From Streptomyces sp. TLI_235 (GTDB taxonomy: Bacteria; Actinomycetota; Actinomycetes; Streptomycetales; Streptomycetaceae): a stretch of 64,000 nucleotides of DNA. How positions within the stretch are numbered: position 1 is the first letter of the stretch; each line of letters opens with the position of its first letter. Position numbers and translations under genes: made by a program. Positions 16,859 to 25,239 of the stretch are shown piece after piece. Under the pieces are notes generated by a model that was not told where the DNA came from, did not search any database, and was given only the letters and a program-made list of their open reading frames with translations. The stretch spans positions 558,001 through 622,000 of the forward strand of contig NSGV01000003.1 of the NCBI GenBank assembly GCA_002300355.1, read 5' to 3'.

Positions 16859-17578
16859 TCACTTCTCGGCCTCGGGCATGGTCGCCGAGTCCCAGAGGAA
16901 GGAGAGCCGCTCCATCACGTTCTGGCGCTGGGTGTTGTGGAAGGCGGCGATGCGCCAGCTGTGGTCGCTCTGGCGGACCAGCATGTAGGACTGCGTCTTG
17001 GTCATCTCGGACGGCTTCTTGGGCGTACTGCCCTTGTAGGTGTCGCCGCGGCTGGTGACGACGGCGGTGTCCGGCCCGTAGAAGCGGATGCCGAGGAAGG
17101 AGTCGGCGAGCTTGGTGTCCTTGACGAATCCGTCGAACAGGGCGCGGTGGGCGTCGGCGATGTCGCGGCGGCCCTGGTAGTGGCTGCCGACGTAGGTGGT
17201 GTAGGTGGCGTCGACGGTGAACTGCTCGCCGTAAGCGGTGGCGTCGCCCCGGCCCCAGGCGTCGGTGAGAGCGCGGATGGTGTCGCAGACGGCACGGTGA
17301 TCGTCGGTGGTGGGCGTGCCGGCCGGGGTGGCGGTGACGGCGGGGGTGACGGCGGTGCAGTCGGTCTGGCCGAGGTTGCGGACGTCTGACGTGGCGTCCA
17401 GCCAGAAGTACCCGCCGGCCGCGACGACGGCGAGGGTGAGGGCGGTGATGCCGCGGGCGCGCTTGACGGTGCGCCGACGGTTGGTGCGCCGGCCGTTCCC
17501 GGTGCTCGTCGGGGCTCTCTTCAGGTCGGTCGGCTCGCCCGTCGGGTCGGTCGCCTCGGTGGTGGTGACGGTGCTCAT
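16859..17578 (-). CDS. Membrane-anchored SnoaL-like / SgcJ-EcaC family protein
   Basis: 239 residues from ATG 17578 (GGGGAG upstream). A basic N-terminal segment rich in Arg (residues ~25-45) precedes one membrane helix (GITALTLAVVAAGGYFWLDA), so the domain should face the outside. The rest (AVCDTIRALTDAWGRGDATAYGEQFTVDATYTTYVGS, HRALFDGFVKD, WRIAAFHNTQRQNVMERLSF) is the same fold as its neighbour at 16290. The gene heads the operon; the MarR-type palindrome lies 19 bp upstream of its start. Substrate unknown. Confidence 0.85.
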   Translation of the reverse strand: MSTVTTTEATDPTGEPTDLKRAPTSTGNGRRTNRRRTVKRARGITALTLAVVAAGGYFWLDATSDVRNLGQTDCTAVTPAVTATPAGTPTTDDHRAVCDTIRALTDAWGRGDATAYGEQFTVDATYTTYVGSHYQGRRDIADAHRALFDGFVKDTKLADSFLGIRFYGPDTAVVTSRGDTYKGSTPKKPSEMTKTQSYMLVRQSDHSWRIAAFHNTQRQNVMERLSFLWDSATMPEAEK

Positions 17579-17596
17579 GGTCTCCCCTTCCATGAT

Positions 17597-17614
17597 AACT
17601 TCTTTAAAGAAGTT
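17597..17614. promoter_or_regulatory. Perfect 18-bp palindrome, probable MarR operator
   Basis: AACTTCTTTAAAGAAGTT is a perfect palindrome in the 90-bp divergent intergenic region between the SnoaL operon and the MarR gene. A second short inverted repeat, CTTCG-T-CGAAG, follows at 17617-17627. Both are AT-rich islands in GC-rich DNA, as MarR sites often are. Confidence 0.75.
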
Positions 17615-17668
17615 GCTTCGTCGAAGATTTCTCTTCGCTAAGGAAGAGACTAGGGAGTGGAGGAGCCC

Positions 17669-18130
17669 GTGTCAACGCCTGCCGTGCCATCCGATGCGAG
17701 TGAGGTCTACCGCCGGTACCTGAGCGCCGTGATGCTGCACGGCCATGCCAGTGCCAAGGCCTGCGAGCTCGGCGCCACCGACCTCTACGCGCTGAACATC
17801 CTTCAACTGACCGGCCCGATGACCCCCGGCGAGCTCGGCACCCGCACCGGCCTCACCACCGGGCCGACCACCCGCCTCATCGACCGCCTCGAACAGGCCG
17901 GCTACGTGCGCCGAGCCCCGGACCCCGGAGACCGCCGCAAGGTGATCGTCGAACCGATCGGCAAGCCCGCCGACCTCGACCGGGTCATGGCCCCGGCTCG
18001 GCAGCGGATCGGCGAGCTCCTCAGGGGCTACTCGCCCGAGCAGCTCGAAGTCCTCTTCGACTACTTCGCCCGCGCCACCGACGCCTACCAGGAAGCCGCC
18101 GAGCAGCTGCGCACCCACAACGCCGACTGA
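17669..18130 (+). CDS. MarR family transcriptional regulator
   Basis: 153 residues from GTG 17669 (GGAGGAG just ahead; GTG 17657 is an alternative). The winged helix is clear: ATDLYALNILQLTGPMTPGELGTRTGLTTGPTTRLIDRLEQAGYVRRAPDPGDRRKVIVEP, with the DxRK wing. N- and C-terminal helices (FDYFARATDAYQEAAEQL) form the dimer interface. It is divergent from the SnoaL/SnoaL/SDR operon, and the palindrome at 17597-17614 is its likely target. MarR proteins usually repress until a small phenolic or lipophilic ligand binds. Confidence 0.92.
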   Translation: MSTPAVPSDASEVYRRYLSAVMLHGHASAKACELGATDLYALNILQLTGPMTPGELGTRTGLTTGPTTRLIDRLEQAGYVRRAPDPGDRRKVIVEPIGKPADLDRVMAPARQRIGELLRGYSPEQLEVLFDYFARATDAYQEAAEQLRTHNAD

Positions 18131-18235
18131 AGCGCCGACGCGGCGCCGTTGCGCTCTGCCAAGAGCGGCGGGCGCGACCGGGCGGTGTTGGTTAGTGGGC
18201 GTGACGGCGTGCGGCGTCTCCTTCGGAGGCGGCTC

Positions 18236-18409
18236 TCAGCTGACCCAGATGCCTCCGGGGCCGACTCGGCGGGCGAGGTGCTGGCTGGCGTCGGCGCGGC
18301 CCTCGGCCTCCAGGCTGCGGTTGCCGGTGGCGGCGCCGGCGGTCTTCTTCACCCGCCCCTTGACTTCCTCGGCCTTGTGAGCGGCCTTCTTGTCATGACT
18401 GATCTCCAT
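18236..18409 (-). CDS. CsbD-like stress protein, altered C-terminus
   Basis: 57 residues beginning MEISHDKKAAHKAEEVKGRV. KAEEVKGRVKKTAGAATGNRSLEAEGRAD is standard CsbD text, a small hydrophilic general-stress family of unknown mechanism. After GRAD the usual QxxGNxKQA...KVKD segment is replaced by SQHLARRVGPGGIWVS, so the last helix is lost, probably by a frameshift. No clear ribosome-binding site at this start. Likely a damaged copy. Confidence 0.6.
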   Translation of the reverse strand: MEISHDKKAAHKAEEVKGRVKKTAGAATGNRSLEAEGRADASQHLARRVGPGGIWVS

Positions 18410-18667
18410 TCGCGTGACCGGCTGATCGGCTGGGCAGTGCACGCGGACGGCATGCTCACTCCGATCGTGCCGCCGGAGTCCAGCTGCGGGGAGCCGATCT
18501 TCCACGACTCCCTGCGCAATGAGATGCGGCTGGTGCCGCCGGATGATCCACCGGTGTCCTGAGCCGTCGCGGGCCCGGACGAGGTACCGCGAGCCCCGGC
18601 GGGGTCCCGGCGCAGGGTGTACCGGGCCCGCCGGGTGCCGATCGCCATCGCTCCCCGGCTTTGACGG

Positions 18668-20224
18668 TCAGTGGTTTGCCGTCCCCGGGCCGTGATCGGT
18701 GGGCCGCCGCGTACGAGTCAGGGCGGTGGCGGCCAGTGCGGCGAGGGCCGCCAGGCACAGCCAGGCGAAGGTGTCGCCGATGCGGTCGTAGATCGTGGTG
18801 ACGCCGCGCGTGGGAACGTACGCCACCATGGTCTGCTGATCGGTTGTGAAGTAGTCGGTGGTGGCGAGGGCGTGGCCGCTGTTGTCGAAGGCCGCCGAGA
18901 CGCCCTCCGAGTCCTGGCGGACCAGCGAGTAGCCGTCCTCGATGGCGCGCAGGCTCGCCTTCCGGGTGTGCGCGCTCCCGTACGCCTTCCAGTCGTGGGC
19001 GGGCACGAGCATGATGTCCGCGCGGGTCCGCATCATGGAGGGGAAGTCCGCGTCGTAGCAGATGACATCGGCGATGCGGCCGTAGGGAGTGTCCGCAACG
19101 GGCACGCGGCCGTCGCCGGGCCGGAACTTCTCCGAGCCGGGAATGGGATGGGCTTTCTGGTAGGTCCAGAGCACGTCCCCGTGGGGGTCGATGAAGACCG
19201 CCTCGTCCCGGCCGTAGGCAGGTCCAACTGAGCTGTAGACGCCGAGTCCGATCTCCAGGTAGATGCCCGACCGGCGGGCTTGATCCCGCGCCGCCGCGAT
19301 GACTGCGGCCTCGTTGGACTCCTGCGTCCTGACGGCCTCCTCGGGCCAGATCACGATCTTCGCTCCGGCTGCGGCCTCACGTCGGGTGGAGGCCAGCAGG
19401 TCGTTCTCCACGGCGGTCATGGCAGGTTCCACGTCCGACGCGGGCGCGGTGGCGACGCCCGCGCGGCCGCCCGGGATCCGTCCGAGCGCGGCGTGCTGCG
19501 CGTCGGCCACGGCCCGGTCGGGGCTGACTGCGGCAACCCGTACGGTCGGGCCCACTGTTGACGTGAGGGCGAGGCGGGCGCCGCCGCCGAGGACGACGGT
19601 CAGCAGCACGGCCACACAGAGCACGCCGCTTCGCCACCCCCCGGCCCGATCCAGGATCCCGTTGACGGCGCCGGCGAACCAGGCGACCAGGAAGCCGATG
19701 CCGTACAGGCCCGTGATCGAGACGACCTGCAGGAGCGGAAGATCGCCGTACTGGGTGACCGCCAGGGAACCGTAGGCCGTGCCGAACGGCGACAGCAAGG
19801 TGATCAGGAACTCGGTGGCGCCGACGCCCGCGGGAAAGGTCAGAGCAGCCATCCACGGACGCAACCGACCGACGAACAGTCTGTCGGCCAGGAACGGCAG
19901 CGTCTGCAACGCGGCGATACCGATCGCGCCCACCAGGACCATTGGGCTGAAGCCGATCTCCGACTCCCCAACCCAGAAGAGCGCGGCGGCGCCGTGGGCC
20001 AGCCAGACCCACAGTGCCCCGGACCACACGGGGCTGAGGCGGGAGAAGCGCAGCAGGAGCACCGGGAAGATCCAGGCCGCGGCCGCGATGTCCCAGCGCC
20101 CGCCCACCGCGAACAGCGCCGACCCGGTGCCCAGCACCAGCAGACCGCACCGCGCCGCCCGCCCCGAAGCCCTGCGCCTCCCCAAGAAGGTACTGCGGAA
20201 GCCTGCTATCTGATAATCCGTCAT
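18668..20224 (-). CDS. Apolipoprotein N-acyltransferase-like protein (Lnt family)
   Basis: 518 residues. About seven hydrophobic segments occupy residues 25-225, followed by a carbon-nitrogen hydrolase domain (~225-480) and a last membrane helix (WLCLAALAALAATAL). The nitrilase-type catalytic triad is visible: Glu in IVIWPEEAV, Lys in YQKAHPIPGSE and Cys in DVICYDADFP. Lnt transfers a third acyl chain to the N-terminal Cys of lipoproteins outside the membrane. The gene stands alone between CsbD and a two-component system. A closely related membrane amidase role cannot be excluded. Confidence 0.85.
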   Translation of the reverse strand: MTDYQIAGFRSTFLGRRRASGRAARCGLLVLGTGSALFAVGGRWDIAAAAWIFPVLLLRFSRLSPVWSGALWVWLAHGAAALFWVGESEIGFSPMVLVGAIGIAALQTLPFLADRLFVGRLRPWMAALTFPAGVGATEFLITLLSPFGTAYGSLAVTQYGDLPLLQVVSITGLYGIGFLVAWFAGAVNGILDRAGGWRSGVLCVAVLLTVVLGGGARLALTSTVGPTVRVAAVSPDRAVADAQHAALGRIPGGRAGVATAPASDVEPAMTAVENDLLASTRREAAAGAKIVIWPEEAVRTQESNEAAVIAAARDQARRSGIYLEIGLGVYSSVGPAYGRDEAVFIDPHGDVLWTYQKAHPIPGSEKFRPGDGRVPVADTPYGRIADVICYDADFPSMMRTRADIMLVPAHDWKAYGSAHTRKASLRAIEDGYSLVRQDSEGVSAAFDNSGHALATTDYFTTDQQTMVAYVPTRGVTTIYDRIGDTFAWLCLAALAALAATALTRTRRPTDHGPGTANH

Positions 20225-20361
20225 GAACGATCACGCTAGGAGAGCGCCGCCCCGGCCCGCCTCGGTCCGAACGGCGATCTCCCGCGCCGCGGCGCAACTA
20301 TCGATGCGCGCCTGAGGGAGGATCCGCCCACCTCCATGCTTCGTCTAGCCTGACACCGGAG

Positions 20362-21579
20362 ATGATGACCAGGACCACGGCGGCCGTACGAGCCGCCCAC
20401 CAACGGATCGCCGACCGTCCACGACTCGTGGACGTCGCGCTCGGCTGCGGGCTGACCCTGTTCGACATCGCCACGCTGCTCGACCGCAGACCCGCCCCGC
20501 CCGGCTGGGGCCTGGCGCTGTGGGGAGCACAGACCGTCCCGCTGATATGGAGACGGACATGCCCCCGAGCCGTCCTGGCGGCCATGACCGGTCTGTACGT
20601 GGCATTCCAGTGGCTCAGCCCCATCCAGGGGAAGATACCCGGGCCGTTCCTGCTCATGATCGGCATCCATGCCGTTGCCCGCTACACACCGGCCTCCAGG
20701 AGTCTCCCGGGCACGCTGCTCTGCCTCGCGGTAGCCCTGGCGACCGATGCGCTCACCGGACACTGGCAGACTCCGCAGCTCGGATCGGTCGAGCCGGTCA
20801 GCGCCACGACGTTCTGCTTCTTCTTCGCTCTGGCCTGGGCCCTGGGATACGGCCGGCAGCGGATCGGCACCGACGCCCACCGGTTGCGCCACCTGAACCA
20901 GCGTCTCAAAGCCGAGCAGGAGTTCAACGCCCGACAGGCGGTGATCACCGAGCGGGCCCGCATCGCCCGCGACCTGCACGACGTGGTCGCCCACCACGTG
21001 AGCGCCATCGCCCTACAGGCACGCGCCGCCGAGGACGTCATGCAGGACGATCCGCTCCTCGCGGGGAAGAGCATCGGCCACATCGCGCAGACCGCGGACA
21101 CCGCGCTCATCGAGATGCGGCGCATCCTCGGGCTGCTGTCGCCCCGGGAGCAGGAGCTCACGCCCGAGCCGTCCCTCACCCATCTCGACCACCTCATCGG
21201 CGCCGCCCACGCGGCGGGCTGCCGGGTGGCCTCCGAAGTGGAGATCCGGGCACTCTCCACCCTTGCCGCAGGAATGCAGGTGACGGCCTACCGGATCATC
21301 CAGGAAGCACTGACGAACGTGCTCAAGCACGCAGGACCGGTCGACGTACGGATCGCCGTGCGCGGCGACGACTCGTCCCTCACGATCGAGATCGAGAACG
21401 ACCCTGCCCCACCGGGCCACCGGCCCGTCCCCGGATCCGGCCGCGGGCTCATCGGCGTACGCGAACGCGTCACGACCTTCGGCGGCGTGCTGGAGGCCGG
21501 ACCGCGTACCGAGGGCGGCTGGCGGCTGCACGCCGTCCTGTCCGCGAGAACACCGCAGCCGGCGGAGACGACCTCATGA
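20362..21579 (+). CDS. Sensor histidine kinase, NarL/DesK type
   Basis: 405 residues from ATG 20362. Four or five membrane helices in residues ~25-170, then a dimerisation/phosphoacceptor domain (ARIARDLHDVVAHHVSAIALQ, with the phosphorylated His in DLHD). The ATPase domain has an N box in IIQEALTNVLKHA and a G box in GRGLIGVRERV. No large extracellular sensor loop is seen, so it probably senses through the membrane. Its stop overlaps the next gene's start (ATGA). Ligand unknown. Confidence 0.95.
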   Translation: MMTRTTAAVRAAHQRIADRPRLVDVALGCGLTLFDIATLLDRRPAPPGWGLALWGAQTVPLIWRRTCPRAVLAAMTGLYVAFQWLSPIQGKIPGPFLLMIGIHAVARYTPASRSLPGTLLCLAVALATDALTGHWQTPQLGSVEPVSATTFCFFFALAWALGYGRQRIGTDAHRLRHLNQRLKAEQEFNARQAVITERARIARDLHDVVAHHVSAIALQARAAEDVMQDDPLLAGKSIGHIAQTADTALIEMRRILGLLSPREQELTPEPSLTHLDHLIGAAHAAGCRVASEVEIRALSTLAAGMQVTAYRIIQEALTNVLKHAGPVDVRIAVRGDDSSLTIEIENDPAPPGHRPVPGSGRGLIGVRERVTTFGGVLEAGPRTEGGWRLHAVLSARTPQPAETTS

Positions 21580-22286
21580 CCGTACGAGTGCTCCTCGCCG
21601 ACGACCAGGAGATCGTCCGGACCGCACTCCGCCTGGTCATCGACCGCCGTGAGGGCCTCTCCGTCATCGGTGAGGCATCCGACGGGGAACAGGCCACGGC
21701 CCTGGCGACCGAGCTCCAGCCCGACGTCGTGCTCATGGACGTCCGCATGCCCGGCAAGACCGGAGTCGAGGCCACCCGGCGCATCACCACCACCTGGCCC
21801 GGCCCCGGACCGGCCCCGCGCATCGTCGTCCTCACCACCTTCGACCTCGACGAGTACGTACACGCGGCCCTGCACGCCGGCGCCAGCGGCTTCCTGCTGA
21901 AGAACAGCACCCCCGACCAACTGGCCCACGCCATCCGCGCCGCCGCCGACGGCGAACCCGTACTCGCCCCGAGCGTCACGCGCCGGCTCATCAGCACCAT
22001 CACCGCCCTACCGCCGGCGCTCCTCCCCAGCCCTCCCACCCCCTCACCGGACGAACGCTCGCCAACCGACCTGCTCACCGAGCGTGAACTCCAGGTACTG
22101 GTGCTGGTCGCCCGGGGCCTGTCCAACGCCCGGATCGCCTCAGCCCTCGACCTGACCGAGGCGAACGTCAAAAGCCGCGTCAACCGCATCCTCACCCGCC
22201 TCGGCCTCGACAACCGCGTCCAGGCCGCAGTCCTCGCCCACAGGACGGGACTCCTCGCAACCACCCGAATGCCGCCCGAAACCTGA
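21576..22286 (+). CDS. Response regulator, NarL/LuxR type
   Basis: 236 residues. The receiver domain has the acidic pair in LLADDQEIV, the phosphorylated Asp in VVLMDVRMPG, the Thr in VLTTFDLDEY and the Lys in FLLKNSTP. A Pro-rich linker leads to a LuxR-type helix-turn-helix (LLTERELQVLVLVARGLSNARIASALDLTEANVKSRVNRILTRLGL). Coupled to the kinase by ATGA. The target genes are not evident; the pair lies upstream of an IS3 scar, so neighbours may have been lost. Confidence 0.95.
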   Translation: MTVRVLLADDQEIVRTALRLVIDRREGLSVIGEASDGEQATALATELQPDVVLMDVRMPGKTGVEATRRITTTWPGPGPAPRIVVLTTFDLDEYVHAALHAGASGFLLKNSTPDQLAHAIRAAADGEPVLAPSVTRRLISTITALPPALLPSPPTPSPDERSPTDLLTERELQVLVLVARGLSNARIASALDLTEANVKSRVNRILTRLGLDNRVQAAVLAHRTGLLATTRMPPET

Positions 22287-22339
22287 CCCCCGCACTGGCC
22301 CGCACCGCTGCACCATCGCCGCCATCCTCGGGTTTACCC

Positions 22340-22685
22340 ACCGTGATGCGAATCGGTTCTTTCCTCGGACGGCGCCGTGATGCCGAGCTCGCGCATCAGC
22401 CGTTCGACGGTGCAGCGGGCCACGACATGGCCCTGCGGTTCAGGTGCCGCCAGATCTTCCTCGCGCCGTAGACGCGGTAGTTGGCGTCGTATGCCTCCTG
22501 GATCAGGGTCTTCAGCTCGGTGTCGCGAACGGTGCGGGCCGAGGGTGCCTGCCGGCGCTTGTGGTGGGCGTAGTAGGTGGACGGGCGATCTTGCGGTCGT
22601 GCTCGGTGAGGACACGACAGATCGGCTCGACTTCGCCGAAGCGGTCCAGGTGCTCGTCGATGAACGCTACGAGCGTGATGGTGAC
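22340..22685 (-). pseudogene. IS3 family transposase (OrfB) remnant
   Basis: Reading leftwards, two or three frames give OrfB text: ITLVAFIDEHLDRFGEVEPICRVL, STYYAHHKRRQAPSARTVRD, LIQEAYDANYRVYGARKIWR and finally VERLMRELGI. This is only the N-terminal HTH-like region before the integrase core. The DDE domain and both IS ends are absent. Confidence 0.75.
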
Positions 22686-22795
22686 GCTACGTCAAGGGGA
22701 TTCCGGCGCATTGTGACAACAGCGCGCCTGATGCCCAGGACAGCGGCCGACCGGCGGCCACGGCGTGGCGTCCTGCTGGGCATACACCACCCCTT

Positions 22796-22835
22796 GCGCT
22801 GGTCCGGTCCGACCGCGGCCGGACCGGACCAGCGC
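22796..22835. repeat. Perfect 15-bp hairpin
   Basis: GCGCTGGTCCGGTCC and its exact complement GGACCGGACCAGCGC flank a 10-base loop. It lies between the IS3 scar and an unassigned Cys-containing reading frame. Could be a terminator or an element end; no T-run follows. Confidence 0.6.
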
Positions 22836-23188
22836 CGTTCGGGTTCGACACCCCGCACGAGGCCCTGGCGGCTGCGTGCCGCTCCAGATTCCCGAAGAAG
22901 CAGGGCTGTACGCGCTGCTGGCGGCCCGCCGACCACACCGCCGGGTTCGTCGCCGACATCCGCGCGGCCGCGACGCACGAACCGGTGCTGCTCGCCGACC
23001 TCGACGGCCGAGCCCACGGCGGGGACGACGGCAGAGACAGTCACGGCGACCGGGCGCCGATCCGGAAGGCGGCCGAGGGCGGGCGCAAGCTCGGCTGGGA
23101 GGTGCCCGGCTACGACCACGGCATGCCGCACAGCTGGCTCTGCAACGACCTCTATCAAAGCGGTGACCTCCGCACGCGGCGTGGGTAA
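22835..23188 (+). CDS. Hypothetical reading frame with CxxC, possibly 5'-truncated
   Basis: The frame is open from well upstream and reads FGFDTPHEALAAACRSRFPKK, GCTRCWRPADHTAGFVADIR, HEPVLLADLDGRA, then GGRKLGWEVPGYDHGMPHSW and a stop. GTG 22985 is the first start I can find, which would leave only 67 residues. The coherent text before it suggests that the true start was lost, perhaps with the IS3 insertion. Third positions are GC-rich, as in real genes here. Cys-Thr-Arg-Cys followed by a His could bind zinc. No family recognised. Confidence 0.4.
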   Translation, partial: PFGFDTPHEALAAACRSRFPKKQGCTRCWRPADHTAGFVADIRAAATHEPVLLADLDGRAHGGDDGRDSHGDRAPIRKAAEGGRKLGWEVPGYDHGMPHSWLCNDLYQSGDLRTRRG

Positions 23189-23227
23189 GGGGGAGGGGGT
23201 CGACACACGCGGAGCGGGGAGGGTCGG

Positions 23228-24580
23228 GTGTCCGAGCAGCGGTGGACGGTGATGAAGTGCACCTGGCGAGCGGCTGCGCTGGAGGTGCCGAAGTGTCTCG
23301 TGTACTGGATCGAGGACGAGCCGTGGCCCGGCGTCGTCCGGGGCGGGGAGCCCTGGCGGTCCTTCGAGGGCCGGACGACAGACAGGGTCCGGGTACCGGC
23401 GACCGCCGGTGAGGTGGACAGCTGGCGTGACGCCGCCGTCGCCTACATCGCGGAGGCCGAGGCTGCGGCCGACGAGGTGCGGCAGGTCCGGGCGCGGGGC
23501 GAACGCCAGCAGCGGGCACGGCGGTTGCCGGTGGTCCGCGCACGACTGGCGGGCCGTCGACGCCGCGCTGAGGAGGCATACGCAGCCCGGATGGCGGCTG
23601 CCACCGCGGCCTACCGTCCGGTGCTGGAGGAGATCGACGCGCGGATCGCCGTCGTGCGGGAGGAGGAACGGACCGCCCGGGAGCGGGCGGCGGCTCGCGC
23701 GGAGGCCGAACGGCTCGCCCGGTACACCGTGTTCCAGGAGTGGAAGAAGCAACAGGCCGACGCGGCACAGGCCGCCGATCTACGGTTGTGGAGCTGGGAA
23801 CACGAGACGGACGTACTCCGCGTTCTGCCGTACGACGCCGATCGTCACACGCAAGCTCCCCTGACCGCTCGGGAGTTGGCGAAGCTCTTGGTCGTCCTCG
23901 ATGGTAGCGGCTCTACCCGGGCGGCATGGGAGCCAGCGGCCCGCCGCCGGGTGGAGGAGGTGGTGGGCGCCGGGGCCTTCCCTCTCTGGTGGCGGGGCCT
24001 GCTGTGCACAACAGTGAACGCACGGGCCCGGGAGGCCGCCGAGCAGGAGATCGTCGCAACGGCCGAGCGCGTGGGTGCGGCTCTTCTCGCCGCCGGGAAG
24101 CCCGGCATCGAGACCTACAACGCGGGTAACTCGGAGTTCGTGCACGGGTGGAGGGTGGTCCTCGACTGGCCGACGCACGTCCCGCCGCCGGTCGTCACAC
24201 TCCCACCGCTGCCCTGGGCAAGCAGGGGAGACCGCTGGTGGTACCGGAGTTACGGCGACACACCCCGCGACTACAGCACACTGACGCTGACTACCGTCTG
24301 GTGGCCGCCCGGCTCTGTCGGGTTCGCCGAGGTCGGAACGGAGATCGTTTACCACAGCTTCACGCGGAAACGCTGGAATACCATCACGGCCGCGTTGTTC
24401 GCGCATCTGCTCCTGAACGACGAGATCAGCCATCGCGGCCCCGGGCAGCCGAAGGACCTCACCCTCCGCATCGGCGAGCACGCGGACGCCCGCCAATTCG
24501 TACCGTTCGTCGCCGCGCTCGCCGGCATGGTGACGACCGCGCTTCATGACCTCGCCCGCCACAACGGCGTCCCGCTGTGA
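23228..24580 (+). CDS. Large hypothetical protein with central coiled coil
   Basis: 450 residues from GTG 23228 with GGGAGGG five bases ahead. Residues ~1-65 are Trp-rich (WTVMKCTWRAAALEVP, VYWIEDEPWPGV). Residues ~70-190 are Ala/Arg/Glu-rich heptads, a long coiled coil. Residues 190-450 are a globular part with LTARELAKLLVVLDG, a WRVVLDWPTHVPPP strand and a conserved-looking tail, FVPFVAALAGMVTTALHDLA. There is no signal peptide or membrane helix. A TTCG-loop hairpin follows at 24588. I do not recognise the family. Intact and with normal codon use, so probably functional. Confidence 0.6.
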   Translation: MSEQRWTVMKCTWRAAALEVPKCLVYWIEDEPWPGVVRGGEPWRSFEGRTTDRVRVPATAGEVDSWRDAAVAYIAEAEAAADEVRQVRARGERQQRARRLPVVRARLAGRRRRAEEAYAARMAAATAAYRPVLEEIDARIAVVREEERTARERAAARAEAERLARYTVFQEWKKQQADAAQAADLRLWSWEHETDVLRVLPYDADRHTQAPLTARELAKLLVVLDGSGSTRAAWEPAARRRVEEVVGAGAFPLWWRGLLCTTVNARAREAAEQEIVATAERVGAALLAAGKPGIETYNAGNSEFVHGWRVVLDWPTHVPPPVVTLPPLPWASRGDRWWYRSYGDTPRDYSTLTLTTVWWPPGSVGFAEVGTEIVYHSFTRKRWNTITAALFAHLLLNDEISHRGPGQPKDLTLRIGEHADARQFVPFVAALAGMVTTALHDLARHNGVPL

Positions 24581-24581
24581 C

Positions 24582-24715
24582 GTCAACCAGGTCTTCGGAC
24601 CTGTGAGCCACAGCTCCCAGGACCGGACCAGGGTTCCGGTGCGCAGCCGGTCGTCCGGGTCGGTGGTGAACAGGCCGCGGCGGCTGGCCTGGGTCAGGGC
24701 GGGGTTGGTCGTCAT
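24582..24715 (-). pseudogene. 5' fragment of an unidentified gene
   Basis: From ATG 24715 (AGGGAGA eight bases upstream) the frame reads MTTNPALTQASRRGLFTTDP, then RLRTGTLVRSWELWLTGPK with very high third-position GC. It loses coding character where it meets the convergent 450-residue gene. It looks like the start of a real gene cut off at its 3' side. Family unknown. Confidence 0.4.
24588..24603 (+). terminator. Short TTCG-loop hairpin after the 450-residue gene
   Basis: CAGGTC-TTCG-GACCTG, eight bases past the stop codon. A stable tetraloop stem without T-run, plausible as terminator. Confidence 0.45.
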
Positions 24716-24889
24716 CTGCGATGTCTCCCTTTGACGGGTCGGTCCGGCCCGCTGGGGTGCGGACCGGGCCGGGCCGGTCGGTGGTGGGTGGGCGCGGTTG
24801 GCTGGGTATGGCGGGCCGGTCCTCAGGCGAGGGCCGACCCGCCGCCGGGAGCGGGTCGGCTACAGGCGGCTGTCCGTCCAGGACTCCGC

Positions 24890-25239
24890 TTCCTAGTCGA
24901 CGTCGTCGTCCTCGTCAGCCTGGTCCTCACCGGCGGCGGCCGCGTGTCCTGGCCTCGGCCACCGTGCTGTTCCTGCCCCCGGCGCTCGCCCTGGCCGCGG
25001 GCTGGGCGCCGCTCCGCCTGCGGCCGCGGCTGGAACCCGTGCCCGCCCGCGGCTGGTTCCTGCTCGCGTGCTACCTCACCGCACCGCTCAGCGCGATCCC
25101 CCGATGGCGCTGCACCCGGCATCGTGCTGTGGTGCACCGCCGCCGCGGTCCCTGTGTGCTCGCGGGCCTGGTCGTCCTGTTCGTCGCCGACAGCCGGCGG
25201 ACGAAGAACGGGACCGACCCGAATCCGGCCACGCGATGA
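24890..25239 (+). pseudogene. Small membrane protein, frameshifted
   Basis: Hydrophobic stretches lie in different frames: LVDVVVLVSLVLTGGG, then ASATVLFLPPALALAAGWAPL and RGWFLLACYLTAPLSAI, then PGIVLWCTAAAVPV and VLAGLVVLFVADS. Joined, they would make a protein of about four helices ending at TGA 25239. That stop overlaps the start of the next gene (ATGA), the sign of an old operon. At least two frame changes are needed, so it is broken. Confidence 0.5.

Noticed and set aside
18395..18562. 55-residue plus-strand frame overlapping the CsbD start
   Set aside because: It overlaps a better-supported minus-strand gene, and no motif or clear ribosome-binding site was seen.
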